The translations under genes were made by a program, and so were the position numbers. The notes under the pieces are model-generated. The model saw only the letters and a program-made list of their open reading frames with translations. It did no database searches and was not told the origin of the DNA. DNA of 64,000 nt. Origin: Marinomonas rhizomae (lineage in GTDB: Bacteria; Pseudomonadota; Gammaproteobacteria; Pseudomonadales; Marinomonadaceae). The stretch spans positions 1 to 64,000 of the forward strand of contig NZ_QNSE01000002.1 of NCBI RefSeq assembly GCF_003315485.1. The letters run 5' to 3'. Shown piece after piece: positions 1 through 9,213 of this stretch; position 1 is the first letter of the stretch, and each line of letters begins with the position of its first letter.

Positions 1-131
1 TCTCCCCTACAGCATCAAAGTGCTTGGGCTAGGAACATACTTACCAGACTAGAGTGAATTACTAGCTAAGCAATTCACTTAGAAAGATACAAGGGCTAGG
101 GTGGGGTCAAATGTAAAAAAGGGAAGCAAGT
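1..131 (+). other. 3' end of an upstream gene or leader, with hairpin
   Basis: No complete gene fits here. Two short open frames enter from the left edge and stop at 50-52 (TAG) and 55-57 (TGA); I cannot tell whether either is the end of a gene. A perfect 8-bp inverted repeat follows (AGTGAATT at 53-60, AATTCACT at 72-79). ABC sugar importers usually carry the binding-protein gene directly before the permeases, often with a hairpin in the gap, so the missing binding protein may end here. That is inference from position only. Confidence 0.3.
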
Positions 132-998
132 ATGTCTTCTGTCTTAATAAAAAATGAATCTCGATTGGGGCTAAAACTGGTCGCACCCGCCGTCGGCATC
201 ATCGGCTTACTGGTGATTTACCCCATTTTGTTCAACCTTTATTTGAGCTTTTTTGATGTTCAGCTCAATGGCAGTAAAACCTTTGTCGGGCTGGATAACT
301 ACACGGATTTACTGGGTAATCCACGCTATTACCATTCAGTGGGAGTGTCTGTTATTTACCTAATCGGCACTGTCATCGGCACCACGGTATTGGGCTTGGC
401 CGCCGCGATTCTAATGAATCAAGAATTTCGCTTTCGAAATATTGCTCGTGGTTTGATTCTCTTGCCCTATTTCGCCCCTGTGATCAGTGTGGTGTTTGGC
501 TGGCAGTTTATTTTTGATCCGGTAAACGGCATCTATAACCATGTGGTGGTGGATGTGTTACACCTTACGAATGAACGAGAAAACCTCATAGGCAACCCTG
601 ATTCAGCTTTGTTCGTGGTGATTTTATTCGATATCTGGAAGCACTTTCCGATTGCCTATTTATTGTTCCTCGCGAAGTTACAAAGCGTACCAAAAGATCT
701 CTACGAAGCGGCCGCAATAGACGGACAAAACGCTTGGGGGCGTTTCTGGCATGTAACCTTGCCAGAGCTACGATTCGTCATCGCAACCGTGGTGTTACTG
801 CGCATTATCTGGAACTTGAACCGATTTGAAGACGTGTACTTGCTTGCCCCCAATGTCGAGACCTTGCCGATTTTCACCTATTACCAAGCCTTCGCAGGCA
901 TCGTTGATCAGGGCGGAGCCGCGGCCATTTCAGTAATTCAATTGCTGGTCTTGGTCGGGTTAATTTGGCTGTACGTTCGCAAAGTACTCAAGTGGTAG
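132..998 (+). CDS. Carbohydrate ABC transporter permease, MalF/UgpA type
   Basis: Inner-membrane permease of a binding-protein-dependent sugar importer. The 288-residue protein has about six hydrophobic segments, starting with one at residues 16-38, and carries the EAA loop that docks the ATPase (EAAAIDGQNAWGRFWHVTLP, about residues 193-212). Length suits the MalF-like family without the large periplasmic domain of enteric MalF. A GGGAAG stretch lies just before the ATG. The MalG-type permease follows after 10 bp and the ATPase gene after that, so these three genes are inferred to form one importer. The sugar cannot be read from the sequence. Confidence 0.88.
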   Translation: MSSVLIKNESRLGLKLVAPAVGIIGLLVIYPILFNLYLSFFDVQLNGSKTFVGLDNYTDLLGNPRYYHSVGVSVIYLIGTVIGTTVLGLAAAILMNQEFRFRNIARGLILLPYFAPVISVVFGWQFIFDPVNGIYNHVVVDVLHLTNERENLIGNPDSALFVVILFDIWKHFPIAYLLFLAKLQSVPKDLYEAAAIDGQNAWGRFWHVTLPELRFVIATVVLLRIIWNLNRFEDVYLLAPNVETLPIFTYYQAFAGIVDQGGAAAISVIQLLVLVGLIWLYVRKVLKW

Positions 999-1008
999 GA
1001 GATGACTC

Positions 1009-1971
1009 ATGATGAATAAACGCACGCCCCTTCAATCCGTGATCTTGTATGCGTTAGTGCTCGCATTAGTGATTTTTTGCGTCTTTCCCTTTTTGCAGAT
1101 TCTGTCAACGTCCCTGAAACACCCGATTGATTGGGGGAATCCCTCACTCATTCCACGGATATTGCACTTGGACGCTTATAAAGAATTGCTTGGTTTAATG
1201 CCGCCAAAAGAAGTGGATGTGCCCGCCAGCATCCAACGTTTGCTCGACAACCCAGCCTTATCCGCTGAAAAGAAACAAATGCTACTGGCGAAATTCAGTT
1301 CAGGCGGTGACGTCTTCCCGTTCGGACGTTACATGCTGAATACCTTTGTGATTTCGTTTATCACGGGGATTTGTTCGACCTTCTTGGCGTCACTCGCGGC
1401 GTATGCCATTGCTCGTTTACGCTTTCCCGCGCAATCTCTGATGGCCAACGGCGTGTTGTTTGTCTACATGGTAGGTGGTGTGTTGCTGATGGTGCCGCTC
1501 TATCAAATGAGCGTCAACGTGGGTTTAGCCTCCAGCGCAGGGGGCACGATTTTTAGTTTGTTCTTGATCTACCTGATCCAGACCTTGCCCGTCGCCATGT
1601 ACATGCTGGGCAATTACTTCCGCACCATTCCCTTCTCCTTAGAAGAAGCGGCAATGATGGACGGTTGCTCAAGAGTAGAAGCCTTCTGGCGCATCATTAT
1701 GCCCTTGTCGAAGCCCATGCTGTTTACCGTGTTTATCTATTGTTTTGTCATCGCTTGGAACGAGTATTTGTTTGCGTCTGTGTTCCTCAAACAATACCAA
1801 GATTTCCAAACCTTGCCGTTGGCATTACAAACTTTGTTTACCTCGAAAAACGCCATTTGGGATCGCATCATGGCCGCTTCCATGCTGACCCTGTTGCCCG
1901 TCATTATTTGCTTCATGTTAGCGAATAAACATTTGTCGGGCGGGCTTACCGACGGCGGCGTGAAAGGATAA
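1009..1971 (+). CDS. Carbohydrate ABC transporter permease, MalG type, with periplasmic insertion
   Basis: Second permease of the sugar importer, forming a heterodimeric channel with its upstream neighbour. The EAA motif is present (EEAAMMDGCSRVEAFWRIIM, about residues 211-230). At 320 residues it is longer than the roughly 275-300 usual for MalG-like permeases. The excess lies between the first and second membrane segments (about residues 55-105), a polar stretch containing PPKEVDVPASIQRLL. Two ATGs in a row follow a good AGGAG site, so the start could be 1009 or 1012. A 180-bp structured gap separates it from the ATPase gene. Confidence 0.87.
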   Translation: MMNKRTPLQSVILYALVLALVIFCVFPFLQILSTSLKHPIDWGNPSLIPRILHLDAYKELLGLMPPKEVDVPASIQRLLDNPALSAEKKQMLLAKFSSGGDVFPFGRYMLNTFVISFITGICSTFLASLAAYAIARLRFPAQSLMANGVLFVYMVGGVLLMVPLYQMSVNVGLASSAGGTIFSLFLIYLIQTLPVAMYMLGNYFRTIPFSLEEAAMMDGCSRVEAFWRIIMPLSKPMLFTVFIYCFVIAWNEYLFASVFLKQYQDFQTLPLALQTLFTSKNAIWDRIMAASMLTLLPVIICFMLANKHLSGGLTDGGVKG

Positions 1972-2021
1972 ATATGATTATTGTGTTTCATGGATATTTT
2001 TTGAAAGGTTAACAACTAACA

Positions 2022-2130
2022 AAACGTCACGAGCGAAGATCAGACAAGGAAAAAGTGAGCGAAAAAGCGGAGTTTATAGTTATAAATGAGCATTTTGAGC
2101 GATCTTTTGACGCAGTATCATCGAGCGCAG
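2022..2130 (+). repeat. Structured intergenic repeat-like element
   Basis: The gap before the ATPase gene contains paired blocks: GAGCGAA near 2031 and CGAGCGCAG near 2122 at the edges, then GAGCGAAAAAGCGGAGTTTA and ATAAATGAGCATTTTGAGCG around a centre near 2080. From memory, similar blocks (GCGGAGTTTA, then AAATGAGCATTTTG) recur between genes in many marine gammaproteobacteria. I saw no second copy in this window. It may fold in the transcript and set ATPase levels relative to the permeases. Confidence 0.45.
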
Positions 2131-2150
2131 TAGTTTTGTAGGAGTAGAAT

Positions 2151-3260
2151 ATGAGTTCAGTGATCTTACGAAATGTTAATAAATCCTATGGCAACTTGCC
2201 AATAGTGAAGAACCTAAATTTAGAAGTAAAAGACGGGGAGTTTGTCGTGCTGGTTGGCCCAAGTGGCTGCGGGAAAAGCACCACACTTCGCATGGTGGCA
2301 GGCTTGGAAGACATCACCCAAGGGGAAATCCAAATAGGCAACCGTGCCATTAACGATTTGCCACCACACAAACGCAACATCGCCATGGTGTTCCAAAACT
2401 ACGCCTTGTATCCGCATATGTCAGTGCGAGAAAACATCGTCTTTGGTTTGAAAAAGTCGGGGGCGGACGCGGAAACCATCAAGACAAAACTGGCTGACGT
2501 GTCAGAAATGCTCAAGCTCGACGATTATTTGGATCGCAAACCCGCAGATTTATCTGGCGGTCAACGTCAACGTGTCGCCATGGGACGGGCCTTGGCTCGT
2601 GATGCGGATGTGTATTTGTTTGATGAACCTTTATCAAACCTAGACGCCAAGCTTCGTCATCACATGCGTACTGAAATCGCTCGCATTCAGCACCAATACA
2701 ACATGACGGCGATCTACGTTACCCACGATCAGATCGAAGCCATGACCTTAGGCGACCGCGTTGTCGTCATGCGCGATGGCATTGTTGAACAAGTCGGCAC
2801 GCCAATGGAGATTTACCTACAGCCGACCAACACCTTTGTCGCGACCTTTATTGGCTCTCCCGCGATGAACTTGATCGAAGCCAAAATAGAAGGCGAAGAT
2901 CTGGTATTCGACAAATACCGATTACCTGCAGAAAAAATCGCCAATGTGGACTTACACGACCTGAAATCCCATGACACAGTGTTAGTAGGTATTCGCCCAG
3001 ACTTTTTTGAAGACAGCGCCTTATCATCACCAAGCGATAACCTATTTGAATTCAACGACATACAAGTAGAACTGGTGGAAAATCTCGGTTTCGATAAAGA
3101 AATTATGTTCAAACTCGGCGGCGAAGATGCGAAAGCCAGACTCGACCTACGCTCCCACGTCAAACGCCAACAACACATCTCGTTATCGGTTGATTTGAAT
3201 CGTGTCTTATTATTCGACACCAGTACGCAAGGCATGTTGCTGAATGCGGGAGAGGTTTGA
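2151..3260 (+). CDS. Carbohydrate ABC transporter ATPase, MalK/UgpC type
   Basis: ATP-hydrolysing subunit that powers the sugar importer encoded just upstream. The 369-residue protein shows Walker [10 protein letters not shown] (about residues 37-45), a Q-loop ([10 protein letters not shown]), the signature [15 protein letters not shown], Walker [13 protein letters not shown] and the switch histidine in THD. After about residue 235 comes the OB-fold (TOBE) regulatory domain typical of MalK/UgpC proteins. The ATG follows TAGGAG. No clear terminator is visible before the LysR gene on the other strand. The substrate is unknown. Confidence 0.93.
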   Translation: MSSVILRNVNKSYGNLPIVKNLNLEVKDGEFVVLVGPSGCGKSTTLRMVAGLEDITQGEIQIGNRAINDLPPHKRNIAMVFQNYALYPHMSVRENIVFGLKKSGADAETIKTKLADVSEMLKLDDYLDRKPADLSGGQRQRVAMGRALARDADVYLFDEPLSNLDAKLRHHMRTEIARIQHQYNMTAIYVTHDQIEAMTLGDRVVVMRDGIVEQVGTPMEIYLQPTNTFVATFIGSPAMNLIEAKIEGEDLVFDKYRLPAEKIANVDLHDLKSHDTVLVGIRPDFFEDSALSSPSDNLFEFNDIQVELVENLGFDKEIMFKLGGEDAKARLDLRSHVKRQQHISLSVDLNRVLLFDTSTQGMLLNAGEV

Positions 3261-3357
3261 GATCAAGAATCGAAGCTTTAAGTGACCAAGGTTTTAAAAA
3301 AACAATCATCGAATAGTGAACCAGTTATTGATGCTTCTTTACTGGCGTAAGCCTAAT

Positions 3358-4257
3358 TTATGACGACAGTTTCTCTACCAGATAATCAATAAAGACACGC
3401 ACACGCTCCGGCATATGCTGCCCTCCAATGAAGACCGCATGAATGACCTCTTTATCTTGTGGGTTATAGTCTTCTAATAAGGGCACTAACTCCCCTGATT
3501 TGAGTGCATTTTCTATGTGAAAATTTCCAACTCGGGTAATGCCGATGTCTTGCATGGCAAGCTCCACCAAGGTTTCACCATTGTTCGCGATCATGTTGCC
3601 CGAAATGGGCAATATATAATGTCGATCCTCGTCGCAAAATGGCCAACCTGGCTCTAGACGATTAAAGCTGAAATCCAAACAATTATGTTGCTCAAGATCG
3701 GCTGGGGTTTTCGGTACGCCCGCCTTTGCTAAATAGTTCGGTGTCGCCACAATGGTCCGCCCCGTCTCTCCTAAGCGGCGCGCACTTAGATTACTGTCGG
3801 GCAAGTTGCCAAACCGTATCGCAACGTCGATGTGACCGCCCTCGACATCACTGACTAAATCACTGACTTCGATCTCCATTTTGATGTCTGGATAACGCTC
3901 TAAAAATTCCTTATAGATAGGCACCATGGTCAGACGACTGTGGGCCACAGCAGTGCTCACTTTTAACAAACCACTGGGGCGGGCTCGATCAGCCAAAGAA
4001 GCTTCCGTTTCCTCAACGTCTTTTAAGATACGTCGGGCGGCTAATGCGTAGGCCTCTCCTTCGCTGGTCAGATGAAGATGTCGCGTTGTCCTAACAATCA
4101 GCCGCACACCCAATCGAGTTTCCAGCCGTGTCATCATTCGACTGACCGCGGATGGGGTTAAGCCAAGTTGTTTGGCGGCGGCACTTAAACTCCCCGTCAT
4201 GACCACTTCTAAAAAAGTTTCCATTTCGGTGGTTTTATCTACTTTTAACGGCTTCAT
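3358..4257 (-). CDS. LysR-family transcriptional regulator
   Basis: DNA-binding regulator with an N-terminal winged helix-turn-helix (ETFLEVVMTGSLSAAAKQLG, then TPSAVSRMMTRLE) and a C-terminal LysR effector-binding domain. About 299 residues from the ATG at 4257; the reading frame also allows a TTG start at 4269. It is divergent from an MFS exporter with under 100 bp between them, the usual arrangement in which a LysR protein controls its neighbour. The ligand is unknown. I could not pick a convincing T-N11-A operator by eye. Confidence 0.9.
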   Translation of the reverse strand: MKPLKVDKTTEMETFLEVVMTGSLSAAAKQLGLTPSAVSRMMTRLETRLGVRLIVRTTRHLHLTSEGEAYALAARRILKDVEETEASLADRARPSGLLKVSTAVAHSRLTMVPIYKEFLERYPDIKMEIEVSDLVSDVEGGHIDVAIRFGNLPDSNLSARRLGETGRTIVATPNYLAKAGVPKTPADLEQHNCLDFSFNRLEPGWPFCDEDRHYILPISGNMIANNGETLVELAMQDIGITRVGNFHIENALKSGELVPLLEDYNPQDKEVIHAVFIGGQHMPERVRVFIDYLVEKLSS

Positions 4258-4356
4258 TTGTGAATCCAATGCAAAAGAGATTGACTCAATCCCTATCTAT
4301 TCAAAGAAGTTGTCTCTCGTTATATTCCTCACAATCATAAATCAACAGGAACTAAG

Positions 4357-5520
4357 ATGAAAATTAACTTACCTCTATTGGCCTTAGCCATTGGTGCATT
4401 TGGCATAGGTGTGACGGAATTCTCACCCATGGGCATGCTGCCCACCATTGCAGATGACTTAGGCGTGTCCATTCCAACCGCCGGTATTTTGATCAGTGCC
4501 TACGCGTTTGGTGTTTTAGTGGGTGCGCCTATCATGACGTTGGCTTTTGCCAACATGCCTCGTAGACGCTTGCTGCTGTTGTCCATGGCAATTTTTACCC
4601 TAGGTAACTTAATCAGCGCTCTTGCTGACAGTTATACGACCTTATTAATTGGGCGCATTATTACCTCGTTTAATCACGGTGCCTTCTTCGGTGTTGGTGC
4701 AGTTGTGGCCACCAGCATAGTGCCTCCCAACAAACGCGCAGGGGCTGTGGCCGCGATGTTTTCAGGCCTAACCCTTGCCACCATTGGCGGTGTGCCGTTA
4801 GCCAGTTACATTGGCAGTACCATAGGCTGGCGTGTGGCCTTCTTTGGCATCGCCATTATCGGTGTGATCACTATGTTGGCGCTCAGGTTTAGCCTACCGC
4901 CATTGGCCAACACAGAAAAAGCGAATATCCGTCATGAACTGAGTGTATTAACCCGCGGCCCCGTGTTAGCGGCATTATTGCTCACTGTCGTTGGTGCCAG
5001 TTCGATGTTTACCGTGTTCACTTACATCGTACCGATTTTGCAGCAAGAAACATTAGCATCAACCACCTTTGTTACCGCGATGTTAGTGCTCTACGGTGTA
5101 GGGTTAGCAGTAGGGAATGTATTAGGTGGGCGCTTTGCGGATCAGTCTCTTTACGGTACGTTAATCGTCTCTCTGGTCAGCGTCACCGTATTGCTGCTGC
5201 TTTTTTCCGTCACCATGACCTCGGCTTGGATAACCGCACCTTTGATCTTTTTCTGGGGCGTCGGCAGCTTTGCAGTGGTGCCGCCATTACAATCCCTTGT
5301 CGTACAGGAAGCGAGCGAGGCGCCTAACTTAGCCTCGGCGATGAACATTGGCGCATTCAATCTCGGCAACGCTGTTGGTGCAGCACTTGGTGGTGCGGTG
5401 ATCAGTGCTGGGCTTGGTCTACCTGCGGTTTCCATTGCTGGTGCCGCTACTGCTATTCTGGGATTAATGATGACCGTCTTCTTAAACCGACGACGTCAGG
5501 CAACTCAAGCTTTAGCATAA
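4357..5520 (+). CDS. MFS transporter, DHA1 family (AraJ/YdhP-like efflux)
   Basis: Twelve-helix proton-coupled exporter of 387 residues. The N-terminus MKINLPLLALAIGAFGIGVT and the TEFSPMGMLPTIADDLGVS stretch match the AraJ/YdhP branch of drug:H+ antiporter family 1. The loop after helix 2 carries the motif-A remnant NMPRRRLLL, and helix 5 carries the glycine/proline-rich antiporter motif (about TIGGVPLASYIG). Likely regulated by the divergent LysR gene. It ends just before a strong bidirectional terminator. The exported compound is unknown. Confidence 0.88.
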   Translation: MKINLPLLALAIGAFGIGVTEFSPMGMLPTIADDLGVSIPTAGILISAYAFGVLVGAPIMTLAFANMPRRRLLLLSMAIFTLGNLISALADSYTTLLIGRIITSFNHGAFFGVGAVVATSIVPPNKRAGAVAAMFSGLTLATIGGVPLASYIGSTIGWRVAFFGIAIIGVITMLALRFSLPPLANTEKANIRHELSVLTRGPVLAALLLTVVGASSMFTVFTYIVPILQQETLASTTFVTAMLVLYGVGLAVGNVLGGRFADQSLYGTLIVSLVSVTVLLLLFSVTMTSAWITAPLIFFWGVGSFAVVPPLQSLVVQEASEAPNLASAMNIGAFNLGNAVGAALGGAVISAGLGLPAVSIAGAATAILGLMMTVFLNRRRQATQALA

Positions 5521-5552
5521 AAATCCATAGCGCTTTGCTTCAACTTAAATAA

Positions 5553-5597
5553 AAAAGGGAAAAACGTCGATCGCATTACATCGATGATTTTCCCTTT
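5553..5597. terminator. Bidirectional Rho-independent terminator
   Basis: Long inverted repeat: AAAGGGAAAAACGTCGAT at 5554-5571 pairs with the reverse complement at 5580-5597, with only a few mismatches and a short loop. The A- and T-rich outer arms give a U-tract on either strand. It serves the MFS gene and the convergent AraC gene. Confidence 0.8.
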
Positions 5598-5701
5598 GCT
5601 GTATTAAAACTCATCTTGTCCTACTCGCCGGCCTAAGTGCTTGTTAAATCATCCACACCCAACATGGCAATATAGCAACGTAGCGTGCTTCAGAGGTAGC
5701 T

Positions 5702-6616
5702 TCAAATGCTTTTTTTCTGGTTCCATTTGCTAGGCAGTACTAGGTAGCGCTGCTTAAAGCGTTTTGAAAAATGACTAGGGTGCGAGTAACCTGTTGCCAA
5801 GCAAACATCTAGAACCTTATGCCCCTGTTCTAGTAAGTGTTTAGCATTAGTCAGTCTTATCTCTTCTAAATAACGATGTACGGTAGATTGTACCGCCAGA
5901 TGGAATCCTTGTTTTAATTTGCTTTGATTAATACCCACTGTCGATGCTAGTGATGCGATTGTCCAAGGTTGATCAAATTGATGTTCAATCAATGAAATAG
6001 CACTTTGGATTTTTGTGTGATCGGATTTACTTAACTGCAATGGGACTTTAGTATCGTCAAAAATGGTTAGAACGTGTGAGAGGGCTTCGAGTGCCTTGCT
6101 TTGAAGAAATAGGGATCTAGGAATACCTTCTAACTCACAGTAAAAAACCTGTTGGGAGATTTCTTTGAGTTTAAAAGGAGTCTTCTTGGTCAACATAGTG
6201 GCTTTTGCGACACTGTGATTTTGTTCGAACATAGGGATTAATCGGTCAAGGTTCACAATGCCAAAACTTGATATATATTCTAGGCTGAAGCGGATATCTA
6301 CACAGTGAATGTGACTATCCTTTTTGAACAATGTTCTTCCTGCGACTGGATAAGCAGAATGAAAGACCACCGTCATATCTGGCTGTATTGTTAATACTTC
6401 CCCTGCATCAATTGAAAATTCTCCTTTACCGTCCAGAAATATCGCAATGCAAAATGTCGGAGGCCCTTCCTCGCGGATGTCTTTGGAAGATTCTAAATGC
6501 AGGTCTAGCGTCGATATTTGTAAGTAATTGCCAATCTGCTCTGTGACGATCCCTGGTGATGTAAGTAAGGTTGCTATGGATGTGTTGGGAGCGTTTTCCG
6601 TATAAATTGTTTCCAT
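5702..6616 (-). CDS. AraC-family regulator, PchR-like
   Basis: Regulator of about 304 residues with a C-terminal AraC/XylS DNA-binding domain. Two helix-turn-helix units are visible: SLIEHQFDQPWTIASLAS followed by INQSKLKQGFH, and LDVCLATGYSHPSHFSKRFK. The N-terminal half has no recognised sugar-binding cupin and resembles PchR-type regulators that sense ferric siderophores. It is divergent from an RhtX-type transporter and TonB receptor, supporting a role as the local iron-siderophore activator. An ATG at 6616 is preferred over the GTG at 6625. Confidence 0.85.
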   Translation of the reverse strand: METIYTENAPNTSIATLLTSPGIVTEQIGNYLQISTLDLHLESSKDIREEGPPTFCIAIFLDGKGEFSIDAGEVLTIQPDMTVVFHSAYPVAGRTLFKKDSHIHCVDIRFSLEYISSFGIVNLDRLIPMFEQNHSVAKATMLTKKTPFKLKEISQQVFYCELEGIPRSLFLQSKALEALSHVLTIFDDTKVPLQLSKSDHTKIQSAISLIEHQFDQPWTIASLASTVGINQSKLKQGFHLAVQSTVHRYLEEIRLTNAKHLLEQGHKVLDVCLATGYSHPSHFSKRFKQRYLVLPSKWNQKKSI

Positions 6617-6660
6617 AAAAAGCACCAGAGTTTTGATGTAATAATTATATATAAATAAGA

Positions 6661-6689
6661 ATCGTTTTCAATAAAGTTCGGAAAACGAT
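6661..6689. promoter_or_regulatory. Inverted repeat between pchR-like and rhtX-like genes
   Basis: Perfect 9-bp arms, ATCGTTTTC (6661-6669) and GAAAACGAT (6681-6689), separated by 11 bp and followed by gTTTTTT. It could be an operator for the AraC-type regulator, or a short attenuator hairpin reading toward the transporter. The overlapping sequence AATAAGAATCGTTTTCAAT also has partial likeness to a Fur box. The sequence alone does not decide between these. Confidence 0.5.
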
Positions 6690-6766
6690 GTTTTTTAACC
6701 AAAAGTGTTAGTTTTCATTTTCTTCACTTCGCATAATCCTCAACCATATTAACTGTGGCGATTATT

Positions 6767-7984
6767 ATGCAAAAACCTCATTCCATTAACTTATCTTTCT
6801 TAGCATTTATTGGTGTTTTGTATAGTTTTCAAAGTATTTTAGGGGCGATAACTTTTCAAGGAATGCCTGCTGTATTCAGGCAGTCAGGAATACCACCAAT
6901 ACAAATAGGCTTTATTTATTTACTCATGCTGCCTTGGATTTTTAAGTTTATTTGGGCCGCACCACTGGAAACATGGAGACAAAAGAAAGGCAGAAGAACG
7001 AACTGGCTCTTTCTAGTGGTTAACAGTGTGGCCATTGTGATGTTGTTACTCCTGACCCTTACAACTCCCGATGTTGGCTTATATTTTATTTTTATCCTCC
7101 TTGCAATTATTGCGATACTTTCCGCCACCGTTGATACCGCTTTGGATGGTTTTGCTATTAAAGAAAGCAATGCTTTAGATAAGAATTGGGTCAATGTAAT
7201 GCAGATTGGAGGAGGGTATTTAGGATCGATTGTCGGTGGTAGCCTATTTTTGTTGTTAGTGGGCCGATACAACTGGAAATTTGCTGTTTATGCCATGGTT
7301 GTTCTGTTGTTGATGATGCTTTGTTATGTGTTATTTCAACAACAATCGGTTAAAGAACTAGGGCAGAAGTCAGCGAAACAGAGTCTACAAAAAACCTTTG
7401 CTTCCAAGCAGGTTCAGTATGGAATCTTCATTGTTGTTATTGCTCAATTAGGTTTGAGATTAGCACAAGGGATGACGATGCCATTTTTTATTGATTATGG
7501 CATTACATTAACTCAATTGGGGGTTATTGGTAGTATTGGAGGAGCCACTGCCAGTTTGATCGCCGTATTTCTGACAGGGTTATGGGTAACCAAAAAAGGC
7601 CCTGGGTTTGTCTTGATATCTTTATTGGCAGTTCAAATTTCTATGTATTTTGCCTTTTACTATTTCAGTGAGAAAGCCGAACTCACGTTATTACAAGCGT
7701 CCTTTTTATTGTTGTCAAATAGCGCTTGTGTCGCAGCCAGCTTTGTTGCTCTTTATAACCTATTAATGAGATTAACATCACCTGAACAGGCTGGTGTCGA
7801 TTTCAGTTTGTTGCAAGGTGTTGATACTGCGATTGCTTTAATAGCAGGCGTTATCAGCGGCGCTTTAGTTCAATATTTAGGGTATCAAAGTTACTTCTTG
7901 CTTTGTGCACTTGCTAGCTTTAGCGCTTTAGTCGCACTTCCATTACTCAACAAATCCTCCTCCCCTCTTAAGGTAGTTATTTAA
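6767..7984 (+). CDS. RhtX/FptX-type siderophore transporter (MFS)
   Basis: Inner-membrane permease of about 405 residues with 12 hydrophobic segments. Several stretches fit the RhtX/FptX branch of AmpG-like MFS proteins: LPWIFKFIWAAPLE, an RRTNWL loop, and SATVDTALDGFAIKE (compare the TxDIAxDGxA signature). These proteins move a siderophore across the inner membrane without an ABC system. The start is ATG 6767; an in-frame GTG at 6755 is possible. The stop abuts the next ATG directly, so translation is probably coupled to the FAD enzyme. Codons are A/T-rich. Confidence 0.85.
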   Translation: MQKPHSINLSFLAFIGVLYSFQSILGAITFQGMPAVFRQSGIPPIQIGFIYLLMLPWIFKFIWAAPLETWRQKKGRRTNWLFLVVNSVAIVMLLLLTLTTPDVGLYFIFILLAIIAILSATVDTALDGFAIKESNALDKNWVNVMQIGGGYLGSIVGGSLFLLLVGRYNWKFAVYAMVVLLLMMLCYVLFQQQSVKELGQKSAKQSLQKTFASKQVQYGIFIVVIAQLGLRLAQGMTMPFFIDYGITLTQLGVIGSIGGATASLIAVFLTGLWVTKKGPGFVLISLLAVQISMYFAFYYFSEKAELTLLQASFLLLSNSACVAASFVALYNLLMRLTSPEQAGVDFSLLQGVDTAIALIAGVISGALVQYLGYQSYFLLCALASFSALVALPLLNKSSSPLKVVI

Positions 7985-9175
7985 ATGAACAATCAAACAG
8001 TTGTAATTATTGGCGCTGGTGTTGCTGGGCTGAGTAGCGCGTGGTGGTTAAGCGAATTAGGGTGGAATGTGATCGTTATTGAAAAAAACACTGATTTAAG
8101 AGCAAGCGGCTATATGTTGGGCTTGTCTGGACCGGGTTACAGTGCAATTGAAAAAATGGGCATGTTAGAGGCTTTGCAGAAGCACCAATATCGTTATCAA
8201 GTTGATAAAAATGAGTATTTCAATACTAAAGGCAGGAAAATATTCTCACTGAATATTGAGAAAATTTGGGGGAGCATAAAAATATTGATGCTGTCTAGAA
8301 CAGATTTAGTGAATGAGCTATACATCAAAGCGAGCGAAAAGAAAAATATAGACATTAAATTTAGCTGTTTGGTAACGAGTTTTGAGAATAATGCAGACAA
8401 TGCAAAAGTATATCTTTCTGATGGCTCGGCCATAACCGCCGATTTGGTTATTGGTGCGGATGGTGTTAACTCTCAGGTTCGAAAAGCGCTATTTCCAACA
8501 CAAGATAGTAAAAGCCGTGAGTATTTGGGCTATAAGGTAGCCGCTTTTGCGACAGACGAAGTTGCAGAACAGGTTAAAAATTTTAAATCCTTTTCAGAAC
8601 CGGGACGAATTGTTGAGCTTTATCCAGTTGGCAAAGATAAATCTGCTGGGCTGTACCTTTGGAAAAGCAGTAGCAATGCAGTTATAACTTCTCCATCGAT
8701 AAAAAGGGCCGAACTCACGGCTCAGTTTTCTAATTCACACCCCTTAATTAAGAGAAAAATATCCTCACTTGATGACGCTTCTCCGTTATTTTTTGACAAC
8801 TTAGTAATGATTGATTTGCCGAAATGGTCACAAGGTCGTGTCGTTCTGATTGGGGATTCTGCGCACTGTTTGACATTGTTGTCAGGTCAAGGTGCAGGCA
8901 TCGCAATGATCTCATCTTATTTACTTGCAAAATCCTTACAACGTTACGGCATAAATCAAGGCCTAGAAGATCATGAAAAGAGGCTCCGACCTGTAATAGT
9001 GAGGCTACAAGAAAGAAGTCGAAAATTAGCAACTTGGTTTATTCCGGCTTCTAAATTGAGTTTTAACCTTAGAAATTTGGTTGTGAGGCTTATGCCAAAT
9101 GCGTTGATTGGTTGGTTTTTCTTACGAGCAATTCGATCGGACATCATTGCGGCGTCCTTAGATGAAGCTAGTTAG
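7985..9175 (+). CDS. FAD-dependent monooxygenase-like enzyme in siderophore locus
   Basis: Cytoplasmic flavoprotein of 396 residues with the three class A hydroxylase landmarks: the N-terminal Rossmann GxGxxG (VVIIGAGVAGLSSAWWLSEL), the DG motif (LVIGADGVNSQVRKAL) and the GD motif (GRVVLIGDSAHCLTLLSGQG). This is the p-hydroxybenzoate hydroxylase/TetX fold. It starts on the base after the RhtX stop, with the TonB receptor 30-40 bp downstream. I infer that it acts on the imported siderophore or on iron release from it. The substrate is not known. Confidence 0.82.
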   Translation: MNNQTVVIIGAGVAGLSSAWWLSELGWNVIVIEKNTDLRASGYMLGLSGPGYSAIEKMGMLEALQKHQYRYQVDKNEYFNTKGRKIFSLNIEKIWGSIKILMLSRTDLVNELYIKASEKKNIDIKFSCLVTSFENNADNAKVYLSDGSAITADLVIGADGVNSQVRKALFPTQDSKSREYLGYKVAAFATDEVAEQVKNFKSFSEPGRIVELYPVGKDKSAGLYLWKSSSNAVITSPSIKRAELTAQFSNSHPLIKRKISSLDDASPLFFDNLVMIDLPKWSQGRVVLIGDSAHCLTLLSGQGAGIAMISSYLLAKSLQRYGINQGLEDHEKRLRPVIVRLQERSRKLATWFIPASKLSFNLRNLVVRLMPNALIGWFFLRAIRSDIIAASLDEAS

Positions 9176-9213
9176 AAACTACATTTATTAAATAAGAAGA
9201 AGGTGTTGTGTCG

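Noticed and set aside
2813-3235. 140-codon open frame antisense to the ATPase gene
   Set aside because: It is serine-rich and low-complexity, as expected from the complement of a coding gene, and has no family features.
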